Assembly: GCA_025352915.1 (NCBI GenBank)
Contig: JANXSA010000708.1
Location: forward strand, 1-19,173
Direction: 5' to 3'
DNA: 19,173 nucleotides
DNA from: Rhodospirillales bacterium
GTDB taxonomy: Bacteria; Pseudomonadota; Alphaproteobacteria; Acetobacterales; Acetobacteraceae
Shown: piece after piece, positions 1 through 7,510 of the stretch
Layout of the letters: every line of letters starts with the position of its first letter
How positions within the stretch are numbered: position 1 is the stretch's first letter
Translations under genes and position numbers: made by a program
The notes under the pieces: generated by a model
The model's input: only the letters and a program-made list of their open reading frames with translations
What the model was told of the DNA's origin: nothing
The model's database searches: none

Positions 1-567
1 CCGCGATAGTCTGTAGTCAACAGATTTTACATCATATTTTGACGGAAGGCTCTCCACAAGCGATGCAATATTTAATTCATATGTGCGGTGTGCTATAAGG
101 GTGACCCCAGAGCTTCCGCTGTATTTTGTTCGCGGATTGTCTGTGCTACTTGTAGGTATGGACTCCGGCATAACATATTTGCTCGGGTAGCCAACGGCGG
201 CGCCAGTTTTGGGGTCGATCCAAACTTTCCACCCCACATCATCCTTTGCCTTCCAGGCAAGGCCCATAAGGGCTGCAATCTCGCGCGGCGTTAAACCCCC
301 GGTCCGCTCAGACTTAAGGCGCTTGCGCCAAGCGTCAACGGCGGTTTGGGTCATCGGACCCCATCCGCCATCCTTTAGACCGACATAGACTTCATTCCAG
401 ACCAAGGCATCTTGGATATATCGAATATCGCCACTTGTTAAATTCGATTGGGGGACGGCGGTATCGCCCCATGGGGTGTTTGCCTGAGCCCAGCACGGAA
501 GCGCGAAGGCACTGCTTATAACCACGAGTGCTACGGCAAAACTCGGACCCACGATCATATCCAGCAT
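1..567 (-). CDS. Secreted protein with peptidoglycan-binding-like domain, 3'-truncated by window edge
   Basis: A 189-codon open frame runs off the left edge without a stop. I start it at the ATG at 567 because an in-frame stop lies just upstream; an ATG at 558 is the alternative. Residues ~1-28 form a signal peptide: a short N-region, a hydrophobic stretch rich in A, V, I and F, and an AQA cleavage-like site, so export is likely. Residues ~46-100 resemble a peptidoglycan-binding fold (IQDALVW...GLKDGGWGPMTQTAVDAWRK, then LTPREIAAL), like secreted proteins that pair this module with a less conserved C-terminal region. The next part (GWKVWIDPKTGAAVGYPSKY...) I do not recognise. GC is visibly lower and codon use more mixed than in the rest of the window, which hints at acquisition. 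The function is unknown; the signal peptide and frame are clear. Confidence 0.7.
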   Translation of the reverse strand, partial: MLDMIVGPSFAVALVVISSAFALPCWAQANTPWGDTAVPQSNLTSGDIRYIQDALVWNEVYVGLKDGGWGPMTQTAVDAWRKRLKSERTGGLTPREIAALMGLAWKAKDDVGWKVWIDPKTGAAVGYPSKYVMPESIPTSSTDNPRTKYSGSSGVTLIAHRTYELNIASLVESLPSKYDVKSVDYRLSR

Positions 568-762
568 ACAGTGTTCCGCGCACTGTGCGCATAAACCTAC
601 CAGTTTGCGAGTCTAGACCGCATACACCATCGCCGCGCGACATCGTCTGGTGCCATGCGTGTCTTCAGGCGTGTCGATAGGTGACTGAAGCCCCATGGAA
701 GCCCGGCTACGAGCCGCCGTCCCGACAGAACCACAAATCTTCCCGTAATTCATTGAAAACAT

Positions 763-838
<76 letters not shown>

Positions 839-877
839 GCTCACCGCGATGACCAGAAGGCTCTCACCGGGAGCGGG

Positions 878-906
878 CATATAACAAGGCTAGGGAGGCT
901 TGTGAA
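878..906 (-). promoter_or_regulatory. Candidate sigma70-type promoter for tRNA-Lys
   Basis: On the minus strand TTCACA (901-906) and TATATG (878-883) are separated by exactly 17 nt, about 40 nt before the tRNA 5' end. The TATATG lies in one of the few A/T-rich patches here. Position and spacing fit; the -35 is only a partial match to consensus. This is inferred from sequence only. Confidence 0.4.
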
Positions 907-929
907 GGGGCACCGGCCGGGCATCGTGC

Positions 930-2177
930 CTAAAGTGTACGGTTGGCGCGGGCGAGGACGGCTTCGAACAGGACCTGGGCGCCGGCCTCAGCCTCCCCGG
1001 GCTCGATGCTTTCGGCCTCGTTGTGGCTGAGGCCGTCCTTGCAGGGGGTGAAGATCATCGCCGTCGGCACGTGGCGCGCGACATAGACCGCGTCGTGGCC
1101 GGCGCCGCTGACGATCTCGCGGGCAGAGAGGCCGAGCTTGGCGGTGGCCTGGCGCACCAAATCGACACAGGACGCGTCGAAGGGCTGCGGCGGGATGCGG
1201 AACAGCTCGGTCAACTCCCATTTGATGCCGCAGGCGGCGGCGATGGCGGCGGCGGCGGGAGCGAACTCCTCGGCGATCCGCGCCACTTCGGCGCCGTCGG
1301 GGTGGCGGAATTCAACGCTGAAGCGGACCTCGCCGGGCACCACGTTGCGGCTGTTGGGCAGCACCTGGAGCTGACCGACGGTGCCGCGGCCGTCTTCGCC
1401 GCGGGCGCGCATGAGGCGGTCGACCAGGTCGATGATGCGGGCGGCACAGACCAGGGCGTCGCGGCGCGTCGACGGCGGCGTGGTGCCGGCGTGTGAATCC
1501 TGGCCGGTGGCGACTGCGTCATACCAGACCTGCGCCTGGGCGCCGGTGACGATGCCGATCTGCTTTGCCTCGCGCTCCAGAATCGGACCCTGTTCGATGT
1601 GCAGCTCGAAATAGGCGTCCGCCGGGAAGGGTTTTGCCGGTTCCGGGCCGGCATAGCCGATGCCATCCAGCGCCTGTTTCACCGTGACACCCTCGGTGTC
1701 GGCCAGCGCAAACGCCTTGTCGCGCGTATAGATGCCGGCCCAGACGCCGGAGCCCATCAGCGAATGCCCGAAGCGGCTGCCTTCCTCGTCGGTCCAGTTC
1801 ACCAGCTCGATCGGCGCCTCGGTGGTGATGCCAAGGTCGTTCAGGCTGCGCATCACCTCCAGCCCGGCGATCACCCCCAGCGCCCCGTCGAACTTGCCCC
1901 CGCTCGGCTGGCTGTCCAGATGGCTGCCCATCAGCACCGGCAGGCGGCGGGGATCGCGGCCCGGCCGGCGGGCGAACATGTTGCCGATTTCGTCAACGCG
2001 CACCGTCAACCCGGCGGCCTCGCAATTCGCGCGGAAATGATCGCGGCCCTGGCGGTCGATATCGGTCAGGGTCAGGCGCCGCACACCGCCCTTCGGCGTG
2101 GCGCCGAAACGCGCCATATCCATCAGGCTGTCCCACAGCCGCTTGCCGTCGATACGCTGGTTTGTCTGGCCGCTCAT
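930..2177 (-). CDS. Zn-dependent M20-family amidohydrolase (N-carbamoyl-L-amino-acid hydrolase / allantoate amidohydrolase type)
   Basis: A 415-residue protein of the usual length for the hydantoinase/carbamoylase family. These enzymes hydrolyse N-carbamoyl amino acids, beta-ureidopropionate or allantoate in the cytoplasm, in amino acid, pyrimidine or purine nitrogen salvage. Metal-site motifs are in order: GSHLDSQPSGGKFDG (H86, D98), NWTDEEGSRF (E131/E132), HIEQGPILE (H193) and a C-terminal SGAGHDA. The dimerisation-domain motif GQDSHAGTTP is also present. The substrate cannot be fixed from sequence, since family members differ by few residues. It is divergent from the lipoprotein gene at 2259, with an 81-bp gap that must hold both promoters. 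Nothing looks broken. Confidence 0.9.
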   Translation of the reverse strand: MSGQTNQRIDGKRLWDSLMDMARFGATPKGGVRRLTLTDIDRQGRDHFRANCEAAGLTVRVDEIGNMFARRPGRDPRRLPVLMGSHLDSQPSGGKFDGALGVIAGLEVMRSLNDLGITTEAPIELVNWTDEEGSRFGHSLMGSGVWAGIYTRDKAFALADTEGVTVKQALDGIGYAGPEPAKPFPADAYFELHIEQGPILEREAKQIGIVTGAQAQVWYDAVATGQDSHAGTTPPSTRRDALVCAARIIDLVDRLMRARGEDGRGTVGQLQVLPNSRNVVPGEVRFSVEFRHPDGAEVARIAEEFAPAAAAIAAACGIKWELTELFRIPPQPFDASCVDLVRQATAKLGLSAREIVSGAGHDAVYVARHVPTAMIFTPCKDGLSHNEAESIEPGEAEAGAQVLFEAVLARANRTL

Positions 2178-2258
2178 GCCGTGCCCTCCGGGTTTGCACC
2201 CATCTTGCCCAGCAGCGGGCTTCCTGCAAGCTTCGCCGCACCCTGGAGGTTACCCCCG

Positions 2259-2675
2259 ATGCGCCACGCCCTTGCCGCCGCTGCCCTCGTCCTGTCGGCC
2301 GGCTGCACGCTGGTCGACCAGCGGACGTTCCAGCCCACCGCCACAGCCCCCGGAGCGGCCGAGATCGCCCGCGCCCGCGCGCCCGCCCTGCCGCTGGTGA
2401 CGATCCGCATGGACCAGGATTACCGCGCCGCCCTCGCCGAGGCGGTCCAGGCGGCGCAACAGCGCAAGCCCGACGTCACCTTCGATATCCAGGCCCTGGT
2501 GCCGCTCGAGGCGCCCCCCGCCGAACAGGACCGGCGAATCGCCGAGGCAAGCCAGGACGCACAAGCGGTCGCCACCGCCATCGGTGCCGCCGGCATATCG
2601 AGCGATCGCCTGCACCTGGGCCTGCTGGGCGATGCCGGCAGCCCCGCCCGCGAAGTTCGCGTCTACGTCCGCTGA
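2259..2675 (+). CDS. Small predicted lipoprotein
   Basis: This encodes 138 residues. I chose the ATG at 2259, although the frame stays open far upstream, because a strong GGAGG Shine-Dalgarno sits at 2245-2249 with ideal spacing and the N-terminus becomes a lipoprotein signal: MRHALAAAALVLSAGC, where LSAGC is a lipobox and C16 the likely lipidated residue. The mature part contains a helix rich in A, E and Q and ends in a beta-like segment (AREVRVYVR). The second half, where a position is compared across I/S/D-rich turns, loosely recalls periplasmic OmpA-like folds, but I see no diagnostic OmpA motif. It ends 4 bp from the convergent aminotransferase. Envelope location is likely; the function is unknown. 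Confidence 0.8.
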   Translation: MRHALAAAALVLSAGCTLVDQRTFQPTATAPGAAEIARARAPALPLVTIRMDQDYRAALAEAVQAAQQRKPDVTFDIQALVPLEAPPAEQDRRIAEASQDAQAVATAIGAAGISSDRLHLGLLGDAGSPAREVRVYVR

Positions 2676-2679
2676 CCGG

Positions 2680-3981
2680 CTAGGCGATCGCCGCTAAAGC
2701 GCGGTCGGCAGCGGCCAGGGTTTCGTCGATCGTAGTGTCATCGTGCGCGGCGCTGAAGAACCAGGCACAACGCTGGTTCACCCGCACCCCATTGTCTTGC
2801 AGCGCCTGGGAGAAGGCCATCGCCCGGTCGCGGTCGAACAGGCTGGATTCGCGCCAGTTGCTGGGCGGTGCGGCGATGAACATGGTCTGGAACATCGTCG
2901 GCACCCCGGTAATGTGCATCGCCACGCCACGCCTGGCCGCCGCCGCGCGCAAACCCTCCATCAGCCGGGCGCCGCGCACCTCGACCGCCCGGTAGAGCGC
3001 GCCGCCGTTCTCGGTGAGGATGTCCAGCGTGGCGATCGCGGCGGCCATGCTCTGGACGTTGCCGTTATAGGTGCCGCCATGCATCACCCCCTGGGTCTGC
3101 ATGATCTCCATGATGTCGCGCCGCCCGGCAACCAGCGCCATCGGGAAGCCGGCGGCCACCGCCTTGGCGAAAATGGTCAGGTCCGGAATGACGCCGAAGC
3201 GCCCCTGCGCGCCGGTCAGGCCGAGGCGAAACCCGGTGATCACCTCATCGAAAATCAGCACCGCGCCATGCTCGACGCAAAGCTTCTTCGCCCCCTCAAG
3301 ATAGCCGGGCTTGGGCAGCATGACCCCGCCATTGACCATCATCGGTTCCATGATGACCGCGGCAATCTCGCCCTTGTTGGCCTCCAGCGCGCGCCGCAAA
3401 TAGTCGAGGTCGTTCCAGCCACAAATCACCATGTCGGCAATCGCACCCGGGGCGACGCCCGGCGTGTCCGGCACCGCGACCGGCGCCTCGGCCGGCCCCG
3501 CCTCGTTGCCGGAAGGGCGGACGGAGACGTAAACGTTGTCCACCCAGCCGTGGTAGTGCCCCTCGAACTTGATCACCTTGGATCGCTTGGTAAACGCACG
3601 GGCAATGCGAAAGGCCATCTGCACCGCCTCGGTCCCCGAACTGGCATAGCGCACCAGCTCCGCACCCGGCAGCAGCGAGGTCAGCCGGCGTGACAACTCA
3701 AGCTCGCGCACATGCTGGCCGGCAAACACCTGCCCCAGCGCCAGCGTCTCGGCCACCGCCGCACAAACCCGCGGCGGCGCATGGCCAAGAAACGCCGGAC
3801 CGTTGCCCAGGATGTAGTCGATATGGACGTTGCCATCCTCGTCATACAGCCGTGCCCCCTCGCCACGGGCGAAGAACAACGGCACCGGCACGCTGGCATA
3901 GCGCACATTGCTGCTGACCCCGCCGGCAAGGTGCTGGCGGGTTTCCTCGTAAAGCGCGATCGAGCGGTCATAGCTGAGCAT
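2680..3981 (-). CDS. Class III PLP-dependent aminotransferase (glutamate-1-semialdehyde-aminomutase-like)
   Basis: A 433-residue fold-type I enzyme. SSGTEAVQMAFRIAR (~114-128) is the phosphate-binding loop, LIFDEVITGFR contains D245 that contacts the pyridine nitrogen, and IFAKAVAAGFP gives the Schiff-base lysine K273. Overall it is closest to glutamate-1-semialdehyde 2,1-aminomutase and related omega-aminotransferases (EGHYHGW, GGTYNGN). The GSAM lysine context differs from the usual GKIIGGG, so I regard it as a catabolic or biosynthetic class III aminotransferase rather than HemL. AAAGG lies about 10 nt before the start at 3981. It lies downstream of the RraA-like gene on the same strand, but repeat R1, which can fold as a terminator, separates them, so co-transcription is doubtful. 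The amino donor is unknown. Confidence 0.88.
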   Translation of the reverse strand: MLSYDRSIALYEETRQHLAGGVSSNVRYASVPVPLFFARGEGARLYDEDGNVHIDYILGNGPAFLGHAPPRVCAAVAETLALGQVFAGQHVRELELSRRLTSLLPGAELVRYASSGTEAVQMAFRIARAFTKRSKVIKFEGHYHGWVDNVYVSVRPSGNEAGPAEAPVAVPDTPGVAPGAIADMVICGWNDLDYLRRALEANKGEIAAVIMEPMMVNGGVMLPKPGYLEGAKKLCVEHGAVLIFDEVITGFRLGLTGAQGRFGVIPDLTIFAKAVAAGFPMALVAGRRDIMEIMQTQGVMHGGTYNGNVQSMAAAIATLDILTENGGALYRAVEVRGARLMEGLRAAAARRGVAMHITGVPTMFQTMFIAAPPSNWRESSLFDRDRAMAFSQALQDNGVRVNQRCAWFFSAAHDDTTIDETLAAADRALAAIA

Positions 3982-4009
3982 GGGCGGAGGCCTTTAGGTT
4001 AGCAAGAAT

Positions 4010-4106
4010 CTTCTTTTTCTGTAGAAAAAGAAGCAAAAAGACTTTCATCCATTTAGATCGATCTTAATGGATGAAAGTTTTTTGGTTCTTTTTTTCAAAA
4101 AAGAAC
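4010..4106. repeat. A/T-rich hairpin repeat R1, head-to-head pair (CTTC type + GTTC type)
   Basis: Two copies of the dispersed repeat face each other. Copy a (reverse) has hairpin arms 4010-4020 and 4023-4033 (CTTCTTTTTCT/AGAAAAAGAAG). Copy b (forward) has arms 4085-4094 and 4097-4106 (GTTCTTTTTT/AAAAAAGAAC). Between them a perfect 13-bp inverted repeat (4041-4053 and 4066-4078, ACTTTCATCCATT) is flanked by T runs on both strands, so it could act as a bidirectional intrinsic terminator. The last base of copy b is the last base of the stop codon of the RraA-like gene. Copy a ends 28 nt before the aminotransferase start. Confidence 0.85.
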
Positions 4107-4855
4107 TACTTCTTCTTATCCGAGTAAGTCCCCCCCGACAGTGCCCGGATCTCGGCCGCCGAGTTGCACGAACGCAGCCGCGCAAAATGCGCCGCCTCGT
4201 CGTCCAGCATCTTGGTGGCATTGGCGAGCACGATCTCGGCTTTGTCGGCGGGGAACTTCACCGCCCCGTTCTCGTCCATGTGGATCAGCTCGCCCGGCGC
4301 GATATCCATGCCGCCGACCGAGACCGGCACATTCACCGCCTGGACCGCCATCTCGCCATGCCCGGCGGTCACCCCGCCCAACAGGAGCTGGAAGTTCAAC
4401 TTCCGCACCGCGTCGATATCGCGCGACGGCCCGTTGGAGATCATACCGACGCAGCCGACGCGCGTCATCGTGGTGACCATCACTTCGCCCGCCAGCCCGG
4501 CCTTGGCCATGATCCCCTCGGGCCATTTCTGCTGGATCACCAGGATGGTCGGCTTCTTCATCGCGTCCAGCGCATCGACCACATCCATGAACGTCAGCCG
4601 GTTCTGGAAATTCGGGTCCGGCATCCCATAGACGCAGGTCACCGCATAACCGATGCGCGGCCCCATCTCGGGATACATGCAGCGGATCGAGCTGTCAGTA
4701 TACCAATTCTCGGTCCACGGATTGTACAGCCCAAGGCAAAGCGGGTTCTTGGGGTACGTCGCCACCACATTGGTAATCGTCGGGGTGTCAATTTTCAGCA
4801 GCCCTTCGAAGGTGCTGTCCACCACCTTCGTGGCGGGTTTTGCGGCCTTTGCCAT
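4106..4855 (-). CDS. RraA / HMG-aldolase family protein
   Basis: A 249-residue protein. The frame stays open to 5038, but I start at the ATG at 4855 (MAKAAKPATK), which has AAGGA about 9 nt upstream; the upstream extension has no family character and would overlap the divergent phosphoesterase. The family (RraA/MenG-like) includes class II 4-hydroxy-4-methyl-2-oxoglutarate/oxaloacetate aldolases that use a divalent metal. NGPSRDID (R145, D146) matches the catalytic G-x-x-R-D region, although the usual DG before it is NG, and GELIHMDENGAV matches the conserved GD...D.GV element. The N-terminal ~80 residues, rich in Y, W and P, are longer than in minimal RraA. The C-terminus ends SDKKK at the edge of repeat R1. 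Aldolase or decarboxylase activity is plausible; the substrate is unknown. Confidence 0.82.
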   Translation of the reverse strand: MAKAAKPATKVVDSTFEGLLKIDTPTITNVVATYPKNPLCLGLYNPWTENWYTDSSIRCMYPEMGPRIGYAVTCVYGMPDPNFQNRLTFMDVVDALDAMKKPTILVIQQKWPEGIMAKAGLAGEVMVTTMTRVGCVGMISNGPSRDIDAVRKLNFQLLLGGVTAGHGEMAVQAVNVPVSVGGMDIAPGELIHMDENGAVKFPADKAEIVLANATKMLDDEAAHFARLRSCNSAAEIRALSGGTYSDKKK

Positions 4856-5000
4856 TATCGTCCGTTCCTTTGCTGCTGGCGTGTTCGTCCAACAGGGAGC
4901 ATCCGCCGGGGCGCCCGTCGTGGCAAGCGTCCGGCCCGGCTTGCCGATCGCCGGCGCATCCCATAAGGAACGACCCCTCCACCGCCAATTTAGGCCCCCC

Positions 5001-5744
5001 ATGACCGACCGGCTGCGCATCGCCCATTGCGCCGACATCCACCTGGACTCCAGCGGCTACGGCCAGGCCATGGGCGCCGGCGGCAGCGCGTTCCACCGCG
5101 ACGCCTTTACCGCGGCGCTGGAAGAAATGCGCGCCCACGACCCGCACCTGATGCTGCTCGCCGGCGACCTGTTCGACAGCAACCGCGCCACCGCTGGCAC
5201 CATCGAATGGGCCATGCAGACCCTCGCCGAACAGCCCTTCCGCGTGCTGATGATCCCCGGCAACCACGACTGCCTGGAAACCGGCTCGATCTATCACCGC
5301 TACGACTTCAACGCCCTGCCGAACGTCCAGATGATTCTCGCCCATGACGGCGAGATCGTCCGCGTGCCGGGGCTGGATGTCGCCTGCTGGGGCCGCGGCA
5401 TGGTCGAGCACCACCGGCTCTACAGCCCCCTCGGCGGCCTGCCCCCCCGTCCCGCCGGCGTGCGCTGGTACCTCGCCATGGCGCACGGCCTGTTCGTCCC
5501 CCACGGCGGCGACACCGACCGCTCCTCGCCCATCCACGCCCGCGAAATCGACGCCAGCCCCTGCGACTACATCGCCCTCGGGCACCATCACGCGGCCATG
5601 GAACTGGGCGAAGACCGCGTGCTGGCAGCCTTCGCCGGCTCGCCGACCGACAAGGTGGGGCGCGGACCAACCTACATCATGTGCGATCTGTCCGAGGACG
5701 CGCCGCCCTCGGTGATCGTGCATACGGTGACGAAGGGGTGGTGA
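5001..5744 (+). CDS. Calcineurin-like metallophosphoesterase (Mre11/SbcD-like)
   Basis: A 247-residue protein with all metal-binding motifs of the family: ADIHLD (D12, H14), LAGDLFD (D56), PGNHD (N88, H89, D90), MAHG (H162) and GHHH (H195-H197). The order and the DIHLD/GDLFD wording match the nuclease domain of SbcD/Mre11 DNA repair exonucleases and their stand-alone relatives. It lacks the C-terminal capping and SbcC-binding region of full SbcD (~400 residues), and no SbcC-like ATPase is nearby, so it is probably a free phosphoesterase or nuclease. The start at 5001 is chosen because family homology begins at once (RLRIAHCADIH). No clear Shine-Dalgarno is visible, only AAGGAA about 28 nt upstream. 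It ends 8 bp before repeat R2. Confidence 0.85.
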   Translation: MTDRLRIAHCADIHLDSSGYGQAMGAGGSAFHRDAFTAALEEMRAHDPHLMLLAGDLFDSNRATAGTIEWAMQTLAEQPFRVLMIPGNHDCLETGSIYHRYDFNALPNVQMILAHDGEIVRVPGLDVACWGRGMVEHHRLYSPLGGLPPRPAGVRWYLAMAHGLFVPHGGDTDRSSPIHAREIDASPCDYIALGHHHAAMELGEDRVLAAFAGSPTDKVGRGPTYIMCDLSEDAPPSVIVHTVTKGW

Positions 5745-5752
5745 AGGAAGCA

Positions 5753-5870
5753 GTTCTTTTTTGAAAAAAAGAACCAAAAAACTTTTATCCATTGGAGCCG
5801 TGCCTCTCCGGGTAGGCTCGGCAAAAATGAATAAAAAGTCTTTTTGCTTCTTTTTCTTCAGAAAAAGAAG
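5753..5870. repeat. A/T-rich hairpin repeat R2, head-to-head pair (GTTC type + CTTC type)
   Basis: Copy a (reverse) has arms 5753-5762 and 5764-5774 (GTTCTTTTTT/AAAAAAAGAAC). Copy b (forward) has arms 5847-5857 and 5860-5870 (CTTCTTTTTCT/AGAAAAAGAAG). The facing ends ACTTTTATCCATT and AATGAATAAAAAGT pair imperfectly, and between them GAGCC and GGCTC form an inner stem, giving one long hairpin with A/T tracts on both sides. It fills the gap between the convergent phosphoesterase (stop 8 bp away) and the minus-strand membrane gene (stop 9 bp away), the position expected of a bidirectional terminator. Confidence 0.85.
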
Positions 5871-5879
5871 ACCTTCCCT

Positions 5880-6428
5880 TTACGATCTTCCTGCCGGCAG
5901 TTCGCAGTTCATCGTCGTGACAACGAATATCCCGTACCGCAGCCGACGCAAGGCGACGACGTCACAGTCCTCGCCGCCCCAGCGCGCCTCGGCCGCTTCC
6001 AGGGTCAGCGCATCGTCGCGCGCCGCGACCAGGAACGACATGTTGGTCATTCCCGCGATGCCCCAGTCCTCCCACATCATCAGCACGCCGTCCTCTGGCG
6101 GCTTGCCGAATGGCGGCAGGTCAAGGATCGCCGACCACAACACCAGCCGCAACTGATCGCGCGGCCAGTCCAATGCCCAGCCGCTGAACGGCGCCAGCAA
6201 CAGCCCCGCCAGGATTGCCAACGACCAGATCATCAGCGGCCGGTTGAACCCGCGGAAAGCATCCACCACCGCGATCGCCGCCACGATCGCCACGCACGGC
6301 ACCAGCACCACCAGCAGCAAGCCACCGAGAAAGAACACGGCGACATCGCGGGGCAGGTTGAGCAACCCGAAGACGACCAGCACCCCGGCCACCCAAAGGG
6401 TTGCCCGCAGCGCCAGCCGCCACATCAC
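5880..6428 (-). CDS. Small membrane protein with cytoplasmic or periplasmic tail
   Basis: An unrecognised protein of 181-182 residues. It begins with a GTG (6428) followed at once by an ATG (6425); either could be used. Residues ~1-95 contain three hydrophobic segments (ALRATLWVAGVLVVFGLLNL, AVFFLGGLLLVVLVPCVAIVAAIAVV, PLMIWSLAILAGLLLAPFSGW), predicted membrane helices. The remaining ~85 residues are soluble, with acidic and aromatic patches (MMWEDWGIAGMTNMSFLVAA). It begins only 3-6 nt after the stop of the alpha/beta hydrolase on the same strand, so the two are probably one transcript with linked translation. It ends 9 bp from repeat R2. No catalytic motif is visible. Confidence 0.75.
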   Translation of the reverse strand: MMWRLALRATLWVAGVLVVFGLLNLPRDVAVFFLGGLLLVVLVPCVAIVAAIAVVDAFRGFNRPLMIWSLAILAGLLLAPFSGWALDWPRDQLRLVLWSAILDLPPFGKPPEDGVLMMWEDWGIAGMTNMSFLVAARDDALTLEAAEARWGGEDCDVVALRRLRYGIFVVTTMNCELPAGRS

Positions 6429-6431
6429 CGG

Positions 6432-7385
6432 TCAGCCGGCGACACGCGCCAAAAACGGCACCAACGCCGCCAAAAAACCCTTGGTGTTCTGGCTCGGCAC
6501 CCCATGCCCCGCCTTTTCGACGGTGATCAACTCGCCATTCGGCAACGCATCGCGCAACCGCTCGGCGGCATCCGGCGCCAGGATGTTGCTAGTTTCGCCG
6601 CGCACCACCAGCACCGGCAGGTCAAACCCCCGGCAGTCGTCCAGCGTCACGCTGTCGCCCGGCTTCTGCCCCGGCCGCAGCCCGAGCCGGCGCGGATTGG
6701 CGTCGCATTTGCTGATGTATTTGCCGTCCAGCCGCTCGAACATGTTGTATTTCACCGTGCGCTCGATGTGTTCGCGCGGCCGGTAGGGGTCGTATTTGCG
6801 CACGTTCTCGATAAAATGTTCGAGGTTATCGAACTCGTTGTTGGCAGCAACGAACCCGGCGATCTGCTGCCGCCCGGCATCAGAAATTTCCGGCCCGATA
6901 TCGACAACGCACAACGCCTTCATCAGCCCGGCATGGTCGCGCGCCAGCAGCATACCGTTGCGACCGCCCATCGAATGCCCGACCACAACCGGGCTGCCGC
7001 CCCCAACTGCCCGAATGAACGCCGCGGCATCGAGCGCCATCGCCGCCCCCGAGTAATCGACATCGCGCGCCCACTCGCTGTCGCCATGCCCGCGCTGGTC
7101 CAGCGCCAGCACGCGAAACCGCCTGGCCAGGTGCAAACTGACCAGGTCCCAGGAATGCGATTGCTGATGCCCGCCATGCAACAGGATCACCGTCGGCGCG
7201 TCCGCCCTGCCCCATTCCAGGTAGTGGAACCGATGCTGCCGCAGCACGATGTTGCGCGAGGCATAGGGGATCGCCGGATCATGCTCGATCCCCAGCTCGC
7301 CCGCGCTGGTCAACAGGCTGCGGAACTCGTCCGTGGTGGTCATGTCGAGCGGATCGCTGCCCGGCGCAAAGATGTTCAGGTTCAT
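6432..7385 (-). CDS. Alpha/beta-fold hydrolase
   Basis: A 317-residue hydrolase. I start at the ATG at 7385; the frame stays open to 7571, but that extension overlaps the divergent acyl-CoA dehydrogenase start and has no family character. The core shows LLHGGHQQSHSWD (HGG oxyanion region, ~70-80), LALDQRGHGDSEW (~94-105), the nucleophile elbow GHSMGG (S138) and the C-terminal KAGHGVP (H294). The usual GxxD acid position reads RGETSNILAPD, so the third triad residue may be E264 or D272. The family covers esterases, dienelactone-type hydrolases, C-C hydrolases and haloperoxidase-like enzymes; the substrate is not predictable. It is the first gene of a likely pair with the membrane protein, divergent from the dehydrogenase across 125 bp. 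Confidence 0.87.
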   Translation of the reverse strand: MNLNIFAPGSDPLDMTTTDEFRSLLTSAGELGIEHDPAIPYASRNIVLRQHRFHYLEWGRADAPTVILLHGGHQQSHSWDLVSLHLARRFRVLALDQRGHGDSEWARDVDYSGAAMALDAAAFIRAVGGGSPVVVGHSMGGRNGMLLARDHAGLMKALCVVDIGPEISDAGRQQIAGFVAANNEFDNLEHFIENVRKYDPYRPREHIERTVKYNMFERLDGKYISKCDANPRRLGLRPGQKPGDSVTLDDCRGFDLPVLVVRGETSNILAPDAAERLRDALPNGELITVEKAGHGVPSQNTKGFLAALVPFLARVAG

Positions 7386-7510
7386 GAGGCCGTCCCGCTG
7401 GTCGTTTCCTGGCAGTGACCATAGGGCGGCCCGCGACGGCGCGGCAATCCGGCTTGCGGGACGCCGCACAATGCGGTCTGGTCCGGCCGGGCGGAGAACG
7501 GACGGACAAG

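Noticed and set aside
88..294. 68-codon plus-strand ORF near the left edge
   Set aside because: It overlaps the better-supported minus-strand secreted protein frame and has no ribosome site or recognisable features.
1599..2258. Upstream extension of the lipoprotein frame
   Set aside because: It is antisense to the M20 hydrolase; the lipobox and Shine-Dalgarno fix the start at 2259.
4856..5038. N-terminal extension of the RraA-like protein
   Set aside because: No homology-like sequence, overlaps the divergent phosphoesterase start, and a Shine-Dalgarno precedes the ATG at 4855.
5761..7418. Plus-strand open frames running from R2 through the membrane protein and hydrolase region
   Set aside because: H/R/Q/P-rich antisense translations opposite well-supported minus-strand genes.
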